Part shown: in pieces, positions 22,090 through 34,319 of the stretch
Position numbering within the stretch: position 1 is the first letter of the stretch
Layout of the letters: each line of letters begins with the position of its first letter
Assembly: GCA_008508345.1 (NCBI GenBank)
Contig: QNGE01001743.1
Coordinates: forward strand, 26,762 to 90,761
DNA: 64,000 bases
Reading direction: 5' to 3'
DNA from: Paragonimus westermani
Lineage: Eukaryota > Platyhelminthes > Trematoda > Plagiorchiida > Troglotrematidae
Notes under the pieces: model-generated
The model's input: only the letters and a program-made list of their open reading frames with translations
What the model was told of the DNA's origin: nothing
The model's database searches: none
Program-made: the position numbers and the translations under genes

Positions 22090-23930
22090 TGGATGTACTT
22101 TCTTTGGGTCTAGACTTCAGGCTACCAACAAAACAAGCGAACAACCTACAGATTCGGGTTCAGTTTTAGACTTGTATGGGTGATGGAAGTAGCTTCCACG
22201 CGTCTCGCTAGACAACGCGGGTTCGCTGGTATCTCGTAGGAGTTTCCATTGGCCTCTGTTGAACACAACAGAGCCATCAAAAGGCTCAAAGAAATAACCG
22301 ATTAAGTCTCCTTCAAGCTTGACAAGGATCTGTCGTGGTGGAAATTATGAAACAAGACTGTGTAGCTAAGATGAACATAATATTTCCTGATGCATGGAAG
22401 TTCCAGTTGGACGCCAGGTCTGATAACAATTCCTCCATAAAAAACAGATAACTGTAAATATTGAGGCTGCGTGGGCATATTTTTTTAAATTGATTTTAAA
22501 AAATTGAAACCAACAGGCACGCAGGGACCGAAGATGAGAGGTTCACCAAAAATCCACAGGACGTGTATCCCACTACGACTAGTACTATCCATAGACAATT
22601 CGGCATACTACACACTTCCGCGATGGTTAGTGGACATCCTTAAAACAATTCATGAATTTTCATTCCCCAGTTATGTTTGTACTTTTTTAAGCCAGCATAA
22701 ATTTTGGACAACAGTTCAGTAAGTCCAAAGATGGTGTATTCGATTGACGGAGACACTTTGCTCACTAACGTGTCGCTGTATGAGCCGATTAAACTTCTGT
22801 GATTCTATTTCCAACCAGGATTTAAATTTATTCATTCCACTAGATAGTTTCAAGGGCCTCATTCTTGATTGTACTGAGAACATTCCGTTGGAATTCAGAA
22901 ATACTTAATATAGACAAGCTGATGGTGCAATTGTGGGTAGTTAATTAGATCCTTTATTGACGGATTTACTTCTGGGAGTGCCCGAAGAGCAATTTCAATA
23001 AAAGATTTTGTGGGTCTCGTTCTACAGAATTTTCGTGAACGACAGTTGAGTTCATACCGACGAATATAATCCATTTCATTTCATAGCTATGTGACTGACT
23101 GTATCCTACGAGGTGGGGGCTCACAGTTGCTTCTCGTTTTTTGAACATTCTCACGACCAGACGTCAAGATGGTTTACTGCAACGATCCGTTTGTCGAAAG
23201 CCAAAACAGAGTTGACAGTATTTGCAGACCACCAGTTTCACACTTATTGATCATAAACCAGAGTGAGTGAAAACGTTATTTTGCAGAGCCAGAGTGGTTG
23301 GAAGAGTTTATTAGGGAGACGCTAGTGGATAATGATTTTCCTTAAACGTTTTTGGATAGCGACAGTAAGAAAAAAGAACCAAAGTTGATAAGCTGCAGTT
23401 CGGAAAGGAAGAACACTTGGATATCCGATTCAAGGCTGACGACTTGATTAGAAATGTTAGTCACAATCTGACGTACGTGTTGCAACATACCTACTCAGCT
23501 GCTCAACTGCGCGTCCTGTTAGGCGCTCGGACTGTTACTCTCTATAACGTGGACAAACAGTTGGTCAGCCTGTCTCCCATGTAATATGCCAGTTCAGTTG
23601 CAGTTGTAGTGACGTGAGAACAAGTAGGGCAAGTTGGCTCTTGCATCAACGTATGGTGGGGCACTTTCGTAAGTGATTACCGACTGTGATGTCAAAAATC
23701 GACTCGCTGACTGCGAGGAGCTCGGAGAACCCTGCCTCATCGACAACCAAACCTATCTTAGAAACTAATCACCTAGATGATCCTGTCAAGTCGTTCAAGG
23801 TATTGTTACGTAATCCCTACCCGAAACTTTTGGTAATTGGTTAAGCGGTGCCAGACAACATTGGCCAGTTTTGGTTGCAAAGTAGGCGTTGACGCAATCA
23901 TTCCCTTTGTCCTGAGGTTGATCTCACCGA
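22090..23930 (+). pseudogene. Penelope-like element remnant, heavily decayed
   Basis: The plus strand, read across changing frames, follows the PLE order. VLSLGLDFRLP (22095) is the conserved pre-RT motif. KMNIIFPDAWKF comes after RT1. RGSPKIHRTCIPLRLVLS (22530-22590) is the LPKIHK motif. LLTNVSLYEPIKLL is the motif A region. YRQADGAIVGS followed by a stop and LLTDLLLG is motif B. YRIFVNDS (about 23025-23048) stands where YRRYVDDT is expected. FIRETLVDNDFP lies near the end of the thumb. HTYSAAQLRV precedes the GIY-YIG remnant SHVICQFSCSC (from 23575), and VKSFKVLLRNPYPKLL is in the nuclease C-terminal part. Many stops and frame changes make it non-functional. It belongs with the 5.8 kb lineage rather than with the intact 14.5 kb element. 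No hammerhead-bearing flank was found. Confidence 0.82.
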
Positions 23931-24665
23931 TAGCATGGGAAATCTCAGAACTATGTTGGTTTGTTCAGTTGCTGTGGCCATGTACAGTTTTATAAAATTG
24001 GTTGGTTTTATGTTCCCGCTTAGTGACAGTAAATGGAACTGTTACCATCTTGCCATGTGTCTTCTTCCTGAGTGTACTGAGTGGAAAGAGGAAACTCGCT
24101 GTTTTGGATTTCCAGTAAAACCTGCTTACATGTGCGTATCTGTCTGCGTTTCATGAAGGGGTGATTTTGAAAACTTCGCAGGAATGAGGTTTTTTGACTA
24201 GGTTGTAAAAACTTCCAGAGAGGCACGGTTGGTCTAAATAGACGGAAAACGAAAGTTAGGGTCTGGCCCTGATTTTTCAGGGGGTCTCAGAGTCTCATCT
24301 AAAATCGTAAATATGCCACACTACTTATTGGAAAACGAAAGGCTGGCTACATTGCGCATGGATTTGTGGTCATCAGAACTGAGAGTCCAATCATATGCTG
24401 AGTTGAAACGGGCGAAAATTCAGAAATATAATTATATATAGCCTTTTTGAGAGTCGTGTTATTAGTTTAATCGTATACTTCACGCCTGCACTCAAACTAA
24501 TCGCAGGGTAGGTAAAGAATTACATCTCAGTTATAGATGGAACTGTCAAACGGGCGATGTCATTCTTCCAATATGTTAACTAGCTATTGTACCAGACACG
24601 TGAGCTCCAGAAAAAGGACCGGTTCCCTCTTAAAGAGATAAACGATACTGAAAACTAGTGTGTGA

Positions 24666-24932
24666 ATACACGCTTTACTTGATGAAAGCTTTTTGCGGCC
24701 AATTCATAACCTCCCGCGGAGTGAACTGAACATTGATGGGATGTGTGAAAAATACTGTGTCAGCTCTGTTCCCACAGTTTTATTCATGAAGGACGAACTA
24801 TCAGCTTCCAGTACAGGAAAATTTAATATTATGCTCCAAAAATACCGCAAACTTTGCGATTTCTTGATAACAGAGATGTGGCAAGTAAAAACTCCTATTG
24901 AAACGCAAACAGGGATAGTTAAATTGGTTTAA
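24666..24932 (+). pseudogene. Thioredoxin-fold fragment (exon or pseudogene)
   Basis: An open block contains MCEKYCVSSVPTVLFMKDE, matching the thioredoxin pattern of a helix ending in EKY, a strand, the cis-proline Val-Pro-Thr and the following strand ending in Lys. It is followed by a spaced Gly and LQKYRKL that fit the last helix. Such pieces occur in thioredoxins and in the thioredoxin-like domain of monothiol glutaredoxins. The catalytic CxxC would lie upstream and I do not find it in this frame, so only the C-terminal half is visible. A donor-like CAA/GTAAAA lies near 24885, consistent with an exon. It could equally be a fragment left from a processed copy. It has no ATG start (the frame opens after a stop at 24663). 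Confidence 0.4.
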
Positions 24933-27055
24933 CTAAGTTTGGACACTTTCATCTAGAATCGCCTTACGTGAATCCCTAATTCAGATATGTCTGTTGAAAT
25001 CACCCTGTTACAGCTATGTTCACACATTCAATTTGTTCATCACCGCTTTACACCCAACATTAGTAACTTATATCATCACTTAAAATTCAATCGGTCTCCA
25101 GTGCCTCTGGATAATGTTGCTAGGTACTATCACGAAAATCTAAGTTTCTCAAGAATTGAATTTTCTCTTGAAACTTTGCTCAGACTGTTGCCGCTTGTTC
25201 CACTCGAATCCGTCCAACACACTCCGTTTTCACGTTTCGCAGATTTCACATCCAAATAACATAACCACACTAGTTTGCGGTAAATCCAAGAATTTCTAAA
25301 AGTCTATCATTCCAGCTTGTTGAATTATGTTCTCCAAGCATACTGATAATTTAGCACTGTACTCTCCCATATCGCACAATACGCTCTCATTGTCATCATC
25401 TGTTACAACGGGTTTAATCAACTACCCCTGACACCCGGTGTGCATAACTGGTCTTCCTGTTTCGGAGATGTTCAAGTGGTAGCGTATCAACTCTAAGCCG
25501 AACTGTCAACTTGAGGCGTGCGGGAGATTTCTTCAAAATGAACGCAACTAATTCGTAAACTTTGCAAGAAATCTTTGTAAGATTAAACGGTGAATTCTAA
25601 AGAAGGATGTTCTTTTTATCTGGATAGGTGATGTTTCAGGATTTAGCGTTATTCTTTACTTTTTATTTCGTCTACTATTAGTAGACTTGTCTGTCGCTGC
25701 GTTTCGGTTTCAATAATGAATTCGTTTCTTCTGTTCTTGTAGGAGACATACAACTACAACAAATGTGAGAATTTTCTAGTTCCGCACCTGACAGAAACAG
25801 CATGCTTTCTAGTAAAACGTTCGTTTTATTTCAACTTTCCGAGATCATTCAAGGGTATGACAGAAGTTACTTTCACTCCGATGAGAAAGCCGTCCTTTAT
25901 TCCCCCAAACAAGTTAAAATAATGGTAGTTTATTCTTATATGAGGGACCTCATCTGTCAGAAGAACGCACGGTTTTGCAGTTTAAGTGAAGCAGGGTTCG
26001 TTATTTTCCATAAAATACTTGTTCACTGTTTTGCATTTGTTGATTGTTTCTGCTTGGATAGCTAGCAGCAGTGGCATGATTCGGTTTTCGTTTCCACAAC
26101 CGGCAAGTCTTTGTTTATGTGGTATCCCACTAGTTCTTTTCCGGGTTTCAACTCCTTAGAATGATCTGACAACTAATGCGTTAGTTTTGCCTAGTTCTAA
26201 TGCTTAGAACTGATTCGTTGGCTCGACCACCAACTGAGTGTAACACAGTACGCTGACGTCTTCCGTGTTTCTGATTTTATAATCCCCCATTTCATGAATG
26301 TTGGTGTCTGCTTTTCCATATCACCAAGTGTACCCAGTGTGAAACGTTTATGAAATAAGTTCCTAGTGAGCATTCTACCCATCCTTTTCATGTTTGATGA
26401 ACTGTTATGGTGTGTTCAAGGTCTACCTATGCCCGTGAAAATACTTCCTTTCGGCTGTAGTGACGTCATGGTTTTTTGGTCAAGCCAAGACAAAAACTGA
26501 ACAATTAACTTACTTCACAATGCTATTGCTATCTCCGGGACATTTGAGGCTGAATATCTTCGATTACCAAGTTGCAGCAGTTTTCTCCTCCAAGCAGTTT
26601 GAAATAAGGCTGCGTCACTGATGCCCCTCTACTGGAAAGAATTAGACCATTGCAATGACAGAACATATTACCAGGTGGATAGTTAAACGAATTTCAAGAC
26701 GGTGAATATAACTTTGACCCGCCAACAAATGACTAAATCCTCAATTGCTTATAAGCTAATTCAGGGCGGGTATAGAATACATGAACCCATTGTTTCACAA
26801 TTCTGTTTTTCAAGATGACTTGAGGCCCGTTGTAGCCCGTTTTAATCACGAATTCAAAACTGTGGCAAATTACTGTGTTGTGATAGTTGGTTTGGATAGA
26901 TTTTAGTCGTGCAGCTTGTTACCTTAGTTCAGTTCATCGTTCTGACAGTTTCATTTGTCCGAATCGTGGTACATTACAAAGCACACGGTTTTGGCTGATG
27001 AGGTTGCAAAGATTAGATCATCCCACAGGTTTTTTCTTTTGATTTGTGATTCTAG
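24933..27055. other. No gene recognised
   Basis: Frames of 60-90 codons only (for example 24987-25259 and 25802-26065), none with a domain or a clear splice pair. Confidence 0.4.
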
Positions 27056-27347
27056 GTGGACTAAGAAAATTCGTCGTTTCACCTACCTCGGCACTACACT
27101 TCTTTTCGTCTTAAGTTTATCAATGTGTACTCTTGATATTATTCCTAAAAATAGAATATCTGCCTTCACACCTTGGCTTTTTTGCATCATCCAGCATACT
27201 CTTGCCTAAACACTGTTGGTTACTTAAGTGCTGCTTTCCTGTCATTTCTGTTGGTCTTTTTTGCCAAAGTCTATCAACCAATATACCGTTCAAGTAAAGG
27301 TTTGTCTAAAAACAACAGCCAACCTCCTGGGATAAAAAGCACCGGAT
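27056..27347 (+). CDS. Candidate exon of a membrane protein, frame broken
   Basis: A strong acceptor (a TTTTTTCTTTTGATTTGTG-type tract then CTAG at 27052-27055) and a strong donor GTAAGT (27348) bound this 292-base block. The first half reads in one frame as RRFTYLGTTLLFVLSLSMC..., the second half in another as LNTVGYLSAAFLSFLLVFFA then a hydrophilic tail. Both halves are hydrophobic, membrane-type sequence. No single frame spans the block, because the first ends at TAA near 27207. Either a one-base indel (mutation or assembly error) separates them, or only one half is real. I do not recognise a family. Confidence 0.3.
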
Positions 27348-27567
27348 GTAAGTTCAAAAGTCATGTAATCCATCGGTATCGTGTGATCTAGCCACTGCGG
27401 AGAACTGAGCATCGGTCAATATTTTGTGAGGCAACTAGAAAGAAGTAGCGATGGTGAGGGAGGATTTGGACGCAAACTATCTCAGAAATTTTGTCTGAGT
27501 AGCAACCACTCTCCTGGATAATTCAGTTCAGACCATTTGACATAGAGGGGAGAATGGGTAACTGAGC

Positions 27568-27670
27568 ACAAATGTGAAATTTCAGGGCACATGGCATGGC
27601 TGCATAGCTCAGCTGGTTGGACACCTACTGCATTTGGGTGTGTTGTTTCTGTCATCGGTTCAAAACTTAT
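27568..27670 (+). repeat. tRNA-like SINE head, copy 2 (decayed)
   Basis: AAATGTGAAATTTC (27570-27583) followed by GGCTGCATAGCTCAGCTGG (A box) and GGTTCAAAACT (decayed B box, 27657-27667) matches the edge copy at 8-117 in reverse orientation, including the flank. About 150 bases downstream, GTGGTAAGGATATG (27816-27829) resembles the pre-hammerhead block of the 11.4 kb composite repeat, but no hammerhead core remains. Confidence 0.55.
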
Positions 27671-30600
27671 TAAATTTGCGACGTACCACTGGTACCCAGA
27701 AAAGAATCAGGATGGCTGTGCATTAATTAACTCTGCCCTTACCTGGTGTGAGAATAATGTTACAACTGATGCCTCTTGAAAGCCTTGAGAGTGTTCCGGC
27801 TTATGGGTGTGGTAAGGATATGTTATTTTTGGGTTAAAACCAAAGTAAAACATAGCTCACGTGTCTTCTTTCAAAACCAACTGGCCAGAGATTCGAAACG
27901 CAGTGCCACCGACAAAGATGAGTGGTACACCACATACGTTACCGATCTCCCAACCATCCATTTACAGGACAGCTTTTAAGGAGTTGAACTCATTAGTTCA
28001 CGTTTTTTGTTACGAGCTAGTCACTTATTTGAACCGTTACCTGCATAAATGTCTGAATCATTGGAATTGAGTTTTCCGTACTTTTTGTCAGTTTTGCGAT
28101 AGACAAGCTACTGCTAGTGAATTTGACAAATGTTTACTTGTATAACTCAGGCGATTACATCTGTCATTTAATTTTCTGCTAGATATATATATATATGCGT
28201 TGTTTCCAGCCCACTGGATTATTATATATATAAACATTCATCCGTTAAGCCCGGAAATGCTCGAGTTAACCTGATTTGAAGTGTGAAGTATAGTTGATTA
28301 ACTTTTTGAACTGAGGAGAATCAGGTTTTTCAATATCTTCCAGCGTACATAGGTTGTTCGGCATACTTAATCATTTGTGACTAATTGGCACTAAGTCTGT
28401 TTCACTCCCACGAACACAACTATGCAATAAAGCGCCAGACGTGGGAGGACCTAGAGAGTCTGAGTTTGAATGAGTGAGAAAAACTCATTGTGAAGTGACA
28501 ACTCATGAGTCTGAGACACATCGATTAGCAAATCAAACTTACGTCTCACAGAGGCTCAGAGATTTTAAGATGAACAGAAGTGTTTATTGTGTGCACTCAA
28601 TGTTGCTCCGAAATTAAAATCAGTTGGATCTTTCACAGATAGGAATAAACTATTATGGCATAGGAAACTTGAATAAGGAGATGAACGTTAGCCAGTAGCA
28701 TGGCAATGAATCAAAAACAACATGCGTATGCAACTGAAAACACACGGACAGATAACCAGTGTAACGTACGCAGACTGAAATGCACAGTCGGTGATCTGCG
28801 AGTATGCATCAGACCAAGAGAGTCATACTTCCTGCCGACCTTCACAAATGTCATTCACTTGCAATTTTTCTACATATCAGTCGAATCAGCAGTGTTCCAG
28901 AGTATCGCTGTGTTAGCCGAGAAGTCCTATCAACGTGATAGCCTGTAAGGTTGAGTTTCTCTTGAAAAATTAGGAACTCATGGTCGCTCGTTCCAAAAAC
29001 AACAAGATGTCCACTGATGTGTAATTGGAAATGTGCGCAGTTTTCTACGTTAAGATTTGGCCCCTCTCTTGTGATGGTAATTTACTGGGAAATGACTTGT
29101 CGTAGCCAGTATTTTTCTGTAAGGGCACACAAGTATAGTATAACTCATATAATAGCTCGCCTCTGGAAAGTAACAATGTGACATATCAGTTAAGTATCGG
29201 TGGAAATGGGACGCTTATTACCTATCAAACATACCTCAGAATTGTTCACCGTGAGGACGTGACAGAACAAAAATATTTAAAGATTCATGCTAGGCTACCC
29301 GCTGCAACGTATGCTTCCTTCGCTGTAAGTAAACCACTTTCAGACAGACTCAGGTCCCTGCTATTATTGTCCGTATGCAAAGACCTTCATCATGTCAATA
29401 TTCAGATAGTAGTCAGGCCAGCATTGATGGCAATCACTTAGGATTGGATATAAGAGAGCTGATTAGTAAGTGGTTGTCTACACATCGCAACGTAAGCGAG
29501 TATAAGTTTCTTTAAAATACACTTACACTCTGCCGACCCTATGTACAGTGCCTCATTCTTATGCCACCACTAGTGATCAGCAGTGGTTATAAGACAGTAA
29601 TCTAACAAATGAGAAGACTATTTGACGAACAGTTGAGCGTCCGAACTGGATCCTTCAATAAAACTGTTTTTGATGGACTCCAGTCTGTTAACTCGTTCAC
29701 TACCTTTAAGTTAAACGTATCGCGTTGGCTAATCCACTGAAGCACCGAATGGATTGTCACACAAGGCCATAATTACAGATTTTTCTTAGCACTTTACAAC
29801 GGGCAGGTTAATGGGAAGTCTTAGAGAAACCTAAACAAACTAAATAATCCGACAGTCTTTCGTTAGCAGCTTAGGCAGACAATAACTGTAAGCCATAGAC
29901 ATACGTGAGCATTTTTTATGAGTCATGTTTTGTCTCGTTGAGGAACCTAAGTCCAACCAACTTTGCATTGAAAGAAGTGTCCAGCAAGTCCTTCAACAAA
30001 CTTAAAAATATTGGTGCCAAAGTTGTCGCTCAAGAGTTTGCTGGATGGTGTACATAACCACTTTTAAATACAGTGGTTGTTGATAAGCAATTCAGAAGAG
30101 ATCTGATAAAAAATTGTGTGGACATCCGTTAGATTTGAATAAACGACAGCAACGACATTCCTAAACTCGGCAAGCCTCCTGCAATTTGATGTACGAGGTC
30201 ATATCGGAACCATACAACTTTCACATTTAGACTGCGTTTAAAATGGGCTACACCAAATGATCCAGGAGGGTGTATGTCAACCAAGCAGGATTTTTCAGTC
30301 AGTTTACGCCCGAGTTTATCAGTGTCCGCTGAACATGTGAACTGATGGTAACTGAGTCCATGAGTGAAAACTTTGGGATTTCGTCGTGACATTCTGTCAC
30401 AGAATACTGAATGCTTTCACAGCCTAAGCGTGCTGTTTTATCTTTTCCAAATTTACTTACAGTTCACGTTTTTGCGATTGTGTCTTCTGTCAGTACAGGG
30501 TTGTTTTCAGAATCTATCCGCCTTCGATAGATGACCGGTCGCTTGCGAATGACTGAACAGAACCAACACAGTTTCTGTTTGCTAACTTACACACTGGTTT

Positions 30601-33600
30601 GAACGGACCGGTGCATCAATTCTGGACAGTAGGCTAATGTGACGAGATCCCACAAATTGGTTCTCACCTATTGTGCTGAAAACTTTCAAGTGAATTATTT
30701 TTGAGTAGCCAATTGTAACCTTTCGTAAGCAGTTTCCCACACTTGTGTGCTCTCTGTACAACGTATTGGCTGCCTTTGTCTGGGTTTTGTGAACCCTCCA
30801 CGTAATCGAAGTTGGACAATGAAAGGTTTCCTCTTCATGCGCGCCGTTACTTCTTGCAGCAAAATCTTCTGATACACTCTCAGTTCATTGACAAGATATC
30901 TAACGTACGATGCAACTCCCTCTCACGGCAGCCACACCGCGATTGCGCCACATCTTGGATCAAAGACTTGTTATTAGCACATCTTTGACCGATTAATAAT
31001 TTCTTCAGTGATCAGTTACCATTTCTGAGGTTAACACTAAGAAAGGCTTCTATTCTGTCATTCTACCTGACGCTCAGTGTAGTATCAGATACGTGACGAA
31101 GTTCAGTGTTCCCAGGATTACTGTGGTTAGGTGAACTTGAGGACCCTATGCCATCCGTCTTGGGCACATTTTATATATGGCCAAGGAGAGAAAGCTCTCA
31201 GCTCAGGTGCTACCCAACGTGATCCTGCACATGGTGAAGCGACCTGACCTCCACTACGTCCTCTTGAAATTCCCGGTTTCTGAGGATTTCGACACACTGA
31301 ATTCTTGGTTTGGAAACTCATATTTAGTTTGATCAAGTTCGCTCGTTATGAAGTCTGTGAAATTAATTATGATATAGCGTTTGATACACCATTTGGCATT
31401 ATATCCACCGTGTGTAAGTTTTTTCAACCAAACAAATTACACATTGCCAGATAGAATCGGTGAACAATAGAGTTGCCTCGTTGCGCACAAAATTGGATGA
31501 AAAAGTTTGTTTATCGAACCCCTTATCTCTCAGAAACGCACTCACCTCAGGATTAGACTTTCTCCGTCTATCGTATTCTGTCTATGTTAGTTCATTGTGA
31601 AGCCCATCATATACACCTCGTATTGAATACAGCTCAACCACAGCCTGTCCACTTTGTTGGAGATCAAATCGGCCCTGCTGAACGAATAGAACCAGGTGCA
31701 GCGTTATTGTCTGGATTGGACGTGGTGAATAGAAGTGTTTCAGGTCATTCAATGAATGGATAAATTTGAATAGACATACATTTATTCTGCCATACAACAG
31801 TGATCTTTCACCTGTCCATCAGTGTCATTGTAAGCGTTCTGCCAAATATATATTTAGGGACTGGATTAATTCACTAAAATCTTGAACGTTCAATGAGCGT
31901 TTTCAGTAATTTCTAAAATACTCGTTGGCCTCAAAGAAACAAATTTCAATGGTTCTATTTTGTAGTGTCTTATCAAATTCGACTTAATTAACTGCTTGAA
32001 CCGCTTGCTAAAAGTAGGTTTACCTATTTATGTCCTCGTTGAGTTCACTGCCGTTGACGTTTGGTCGGTAAATAAAAAGCTCGGATGTGGCTAGATAGCA
32101 AAATTTTATTTATGGGTTATTACGAGCTTCGGAGTTCAGAAGGTGATCGTATGAGTCAAAAGTACATTGGGAGTTTACGTAAATTGGAAGCTACATCCGT
32201 TTGATGACTTTACTAACCTCTAAGTGTAGGACTTGACAAGGAATCACTTAATACTCACAAATCACATTTGCTTGAAGGTTTTACACTTCAAACAGTTGTC
32301 AGTATCATCGTTGTTACCATCAGCAGCGGTAAGTCAGTGGTTTGCGCTTACGGTTGCCTGTTTTATGACAATGAAATACAAAACCCGGCTTATTTTTTGG
32401 TCAGACAGTGGGCAGATTTCGGACCGGGTTTTTAATACACCTTTTTGTGTCTACACTCAAACGTGTAGTGACAAGGTTTCAGCACCTTATGAACAGAGAT
32501 TAGAGCTGGAAGAAACAATTAACATCTGCTGATTGACAAAGATCGTTCGGATATATGTGCTTAACGTACTCATTAGATATCTCTTGTTTTAAACAATTAG
32601 TGGCATGTACCACGGGGTTAAGTGCAACTTCTTCAATCATCTCAAATATTATACAATATGTTAAGTTCGAGAGAGTGAATGGCTTTTATTCTATGGTCCT
32701 TCAAAATAATATCGCCCGTATATCCTCACCATTTCTTTGCTTCACACTCAAACAGTTTAAAAATCATTTAACTCAATTATTCATAGGTCACTTTGTTTCT
32801 CCATAAAGCACAGGCTGTGGCAAACCAAGCGGAACGGTGGTTCACTCTTCAATATTAACCTCAGGAATACACGTCCTAAACAATAAAGGTCACAGACGTA
32901 CAGAAAACTTGGATGAATGTGTATCTAGGTAATATTTCCGAGAAACGTTTCCTGTTTGTACTTACAAAGAGGCAAGTGCCGTTCAAAAAATCAGTCGTGT
33001 GGGGCACAGAAACTAAAGCCATTGTTGCCTCACTGTTCACGTTTGGGTTTGGCCAGAGAGCTGGTCATAGTGGCCAGTGAAACGTAATCAGCTTTTTCAA
33101 CCCGTTGGGTCCCGTCGGTACTTCAAATGTCACACAGGTATCTTTTAAAAATGATTTGGTGAAACCGCGTTTGGCATAACATTCCATGGTGACGTCTACA
33201 TAAGTAGTTTATAATACGTTAAATTACTACTAACTAACGTTCTCCAGGAGTTCGCTTGTTCATATTGTCCTATGCAAGACATCAGAGTCATCCTACTCAG
33301 TGTATATTATGTGTACACTGAATGCTAACAACATTTGATTAATTCCAATATATGACATTATATGTAAGTATGGCATTGTGTGATTTCACATATCAATGGG
33401 AAAAATGTGTTAGCTACTGTAATATCATTTTATCTGAATCAGGGTGAGAGTATCTCAAAGGCAATCGTGGATTGGCAGTCTAAGAAATCTGAAATTTCTA
33501 CCTGTTGTACATTCCTGTTCATTTTTCCGCTTGGGGTGTCCTATGTCTTGAGGTGAACAATATGGACCGTTTCACGAAATATTCAATCGGAACATATAAA

Positions 33601-33779
33601 CCTATTGAATATGCACATCTAATAGGCGTTGATTAAATCGAGTGGATACCCATTTGGTGAACTGTAGGCAGTTTGCTTATTAATAACCCAATGAACAACC
33701 TCAGGAGTCGTTTCTAGAAATTTGGTTACATTTGGACTTCTACCTAATATTCATTGAGAGTGAAATGCAATCAAACGAA
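27671..33779. other. No gene established; weak coding-like frames
   Basis: An (AT)7 run lies at 28183-28196. Two adjacent plus-strand frames, 32233-32532 and 32555-32806 (the second starting at ATG), have fairly natural composition, and the first contains a good donor-like GCG/GTAAGT at 32329. I cannot assemble a gene from them. The minus-strand frame at 30695-30877 has a faint PLE-like look that I could not confirm. Confidence 0.35.
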
Positions 33780-33991
33780 TTATTTTGGAATCGGGCGAAC
33801 CTCAGTGACCTCGAATAGTCTGATTGGGTATAAAATTGGCTTCATGCCATGATAAAACATTAATTTGTGGTTCGGAGCATAATTACAAAAAGTCACTTTC
33901 GTGTTGAAACCTTCGTCAAAAACACCAGCAGTGATTGAGTTTTGGCTTTGAACAACTAAGGTATAACAAGCAAAAGCGCATGCAGTGTTTA
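33780..33991 (-). CDS. Candidate terminal exon, unknown protein
   Basis: After a good acceptor on the minus strand (TTCTTTTTACAG, ending at 33992) an open block of about 70 codons runs to TAA at 33780. It encodes a cysteine-containing stretch with FNTKVTFCNYAPNHKLMFYH and a final RLFEVTEVRPIPK. Entry is phase 1. The upstream neighbour at 34119-34319 cannot donate in phase 1 at a plausible site, so the two were not joined. No family recognised. Confidence 0.3.
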
Positions 33992-34118
33992 CTGTAAAAA
34001 GAACTGTGAACATTTAGCTGTTTTTCGAATGCAGGACCAGTAAAGTTTTGATGATACCACTTGAATTAAACAGGTACATGAAGTTCACTCAAGTTTAGAA
34101 ATATAAAGCAACGATTAT

Positions 34119-34319
34119 CTACGTTGGTAATTGATTTTCCAGATTATACTTAAGTAATTGTATTTCAGAATTTTTAAACAACCTTCCGATGTTGAGCATT
34201 TGACTGATTAGTATGATCGTTATTACGAATATCAGGATAACAGTTCTCGTAAACTTCCTGGGTGCTCGTAGATGCCGAAGCCATCGTACATTTCTGATCA
34301 CTTGTCGGCCTACATCCAA
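34119..34319 (-). CDS. Candidate exon with type II membrane-anchor pattern
   Basis: The minus-strand frame has a basic head (VRWLRHLRAPRKFTR), one hydrophobic segment (TVILIFVITIILISQML) and a polar stem. This is the layout of type II Golgi or ER enzymes such as glycosyltransferases, although nothing beyond the anchor supports that class. There is no ATG at the start (TTG), so it would be an internal exon or a partial one. A donor-like AA/GTATAAT lies near its end. Confidence 0.3.
   Translation of the reverse strand: MDVGRQVIRNVRWLRHLRAPRKFTRTVILIFVITIILISQMLNIGRLFKNSEIQLLKYNLENQLPT

Noticed and set aside
33780..34119. Joining the membrane-anchor block (34119-34319) to the exon at 33780-33991 as one gene
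   Set aside because: No plausible donor in the first block gives the phase 1 entry that the second needs.
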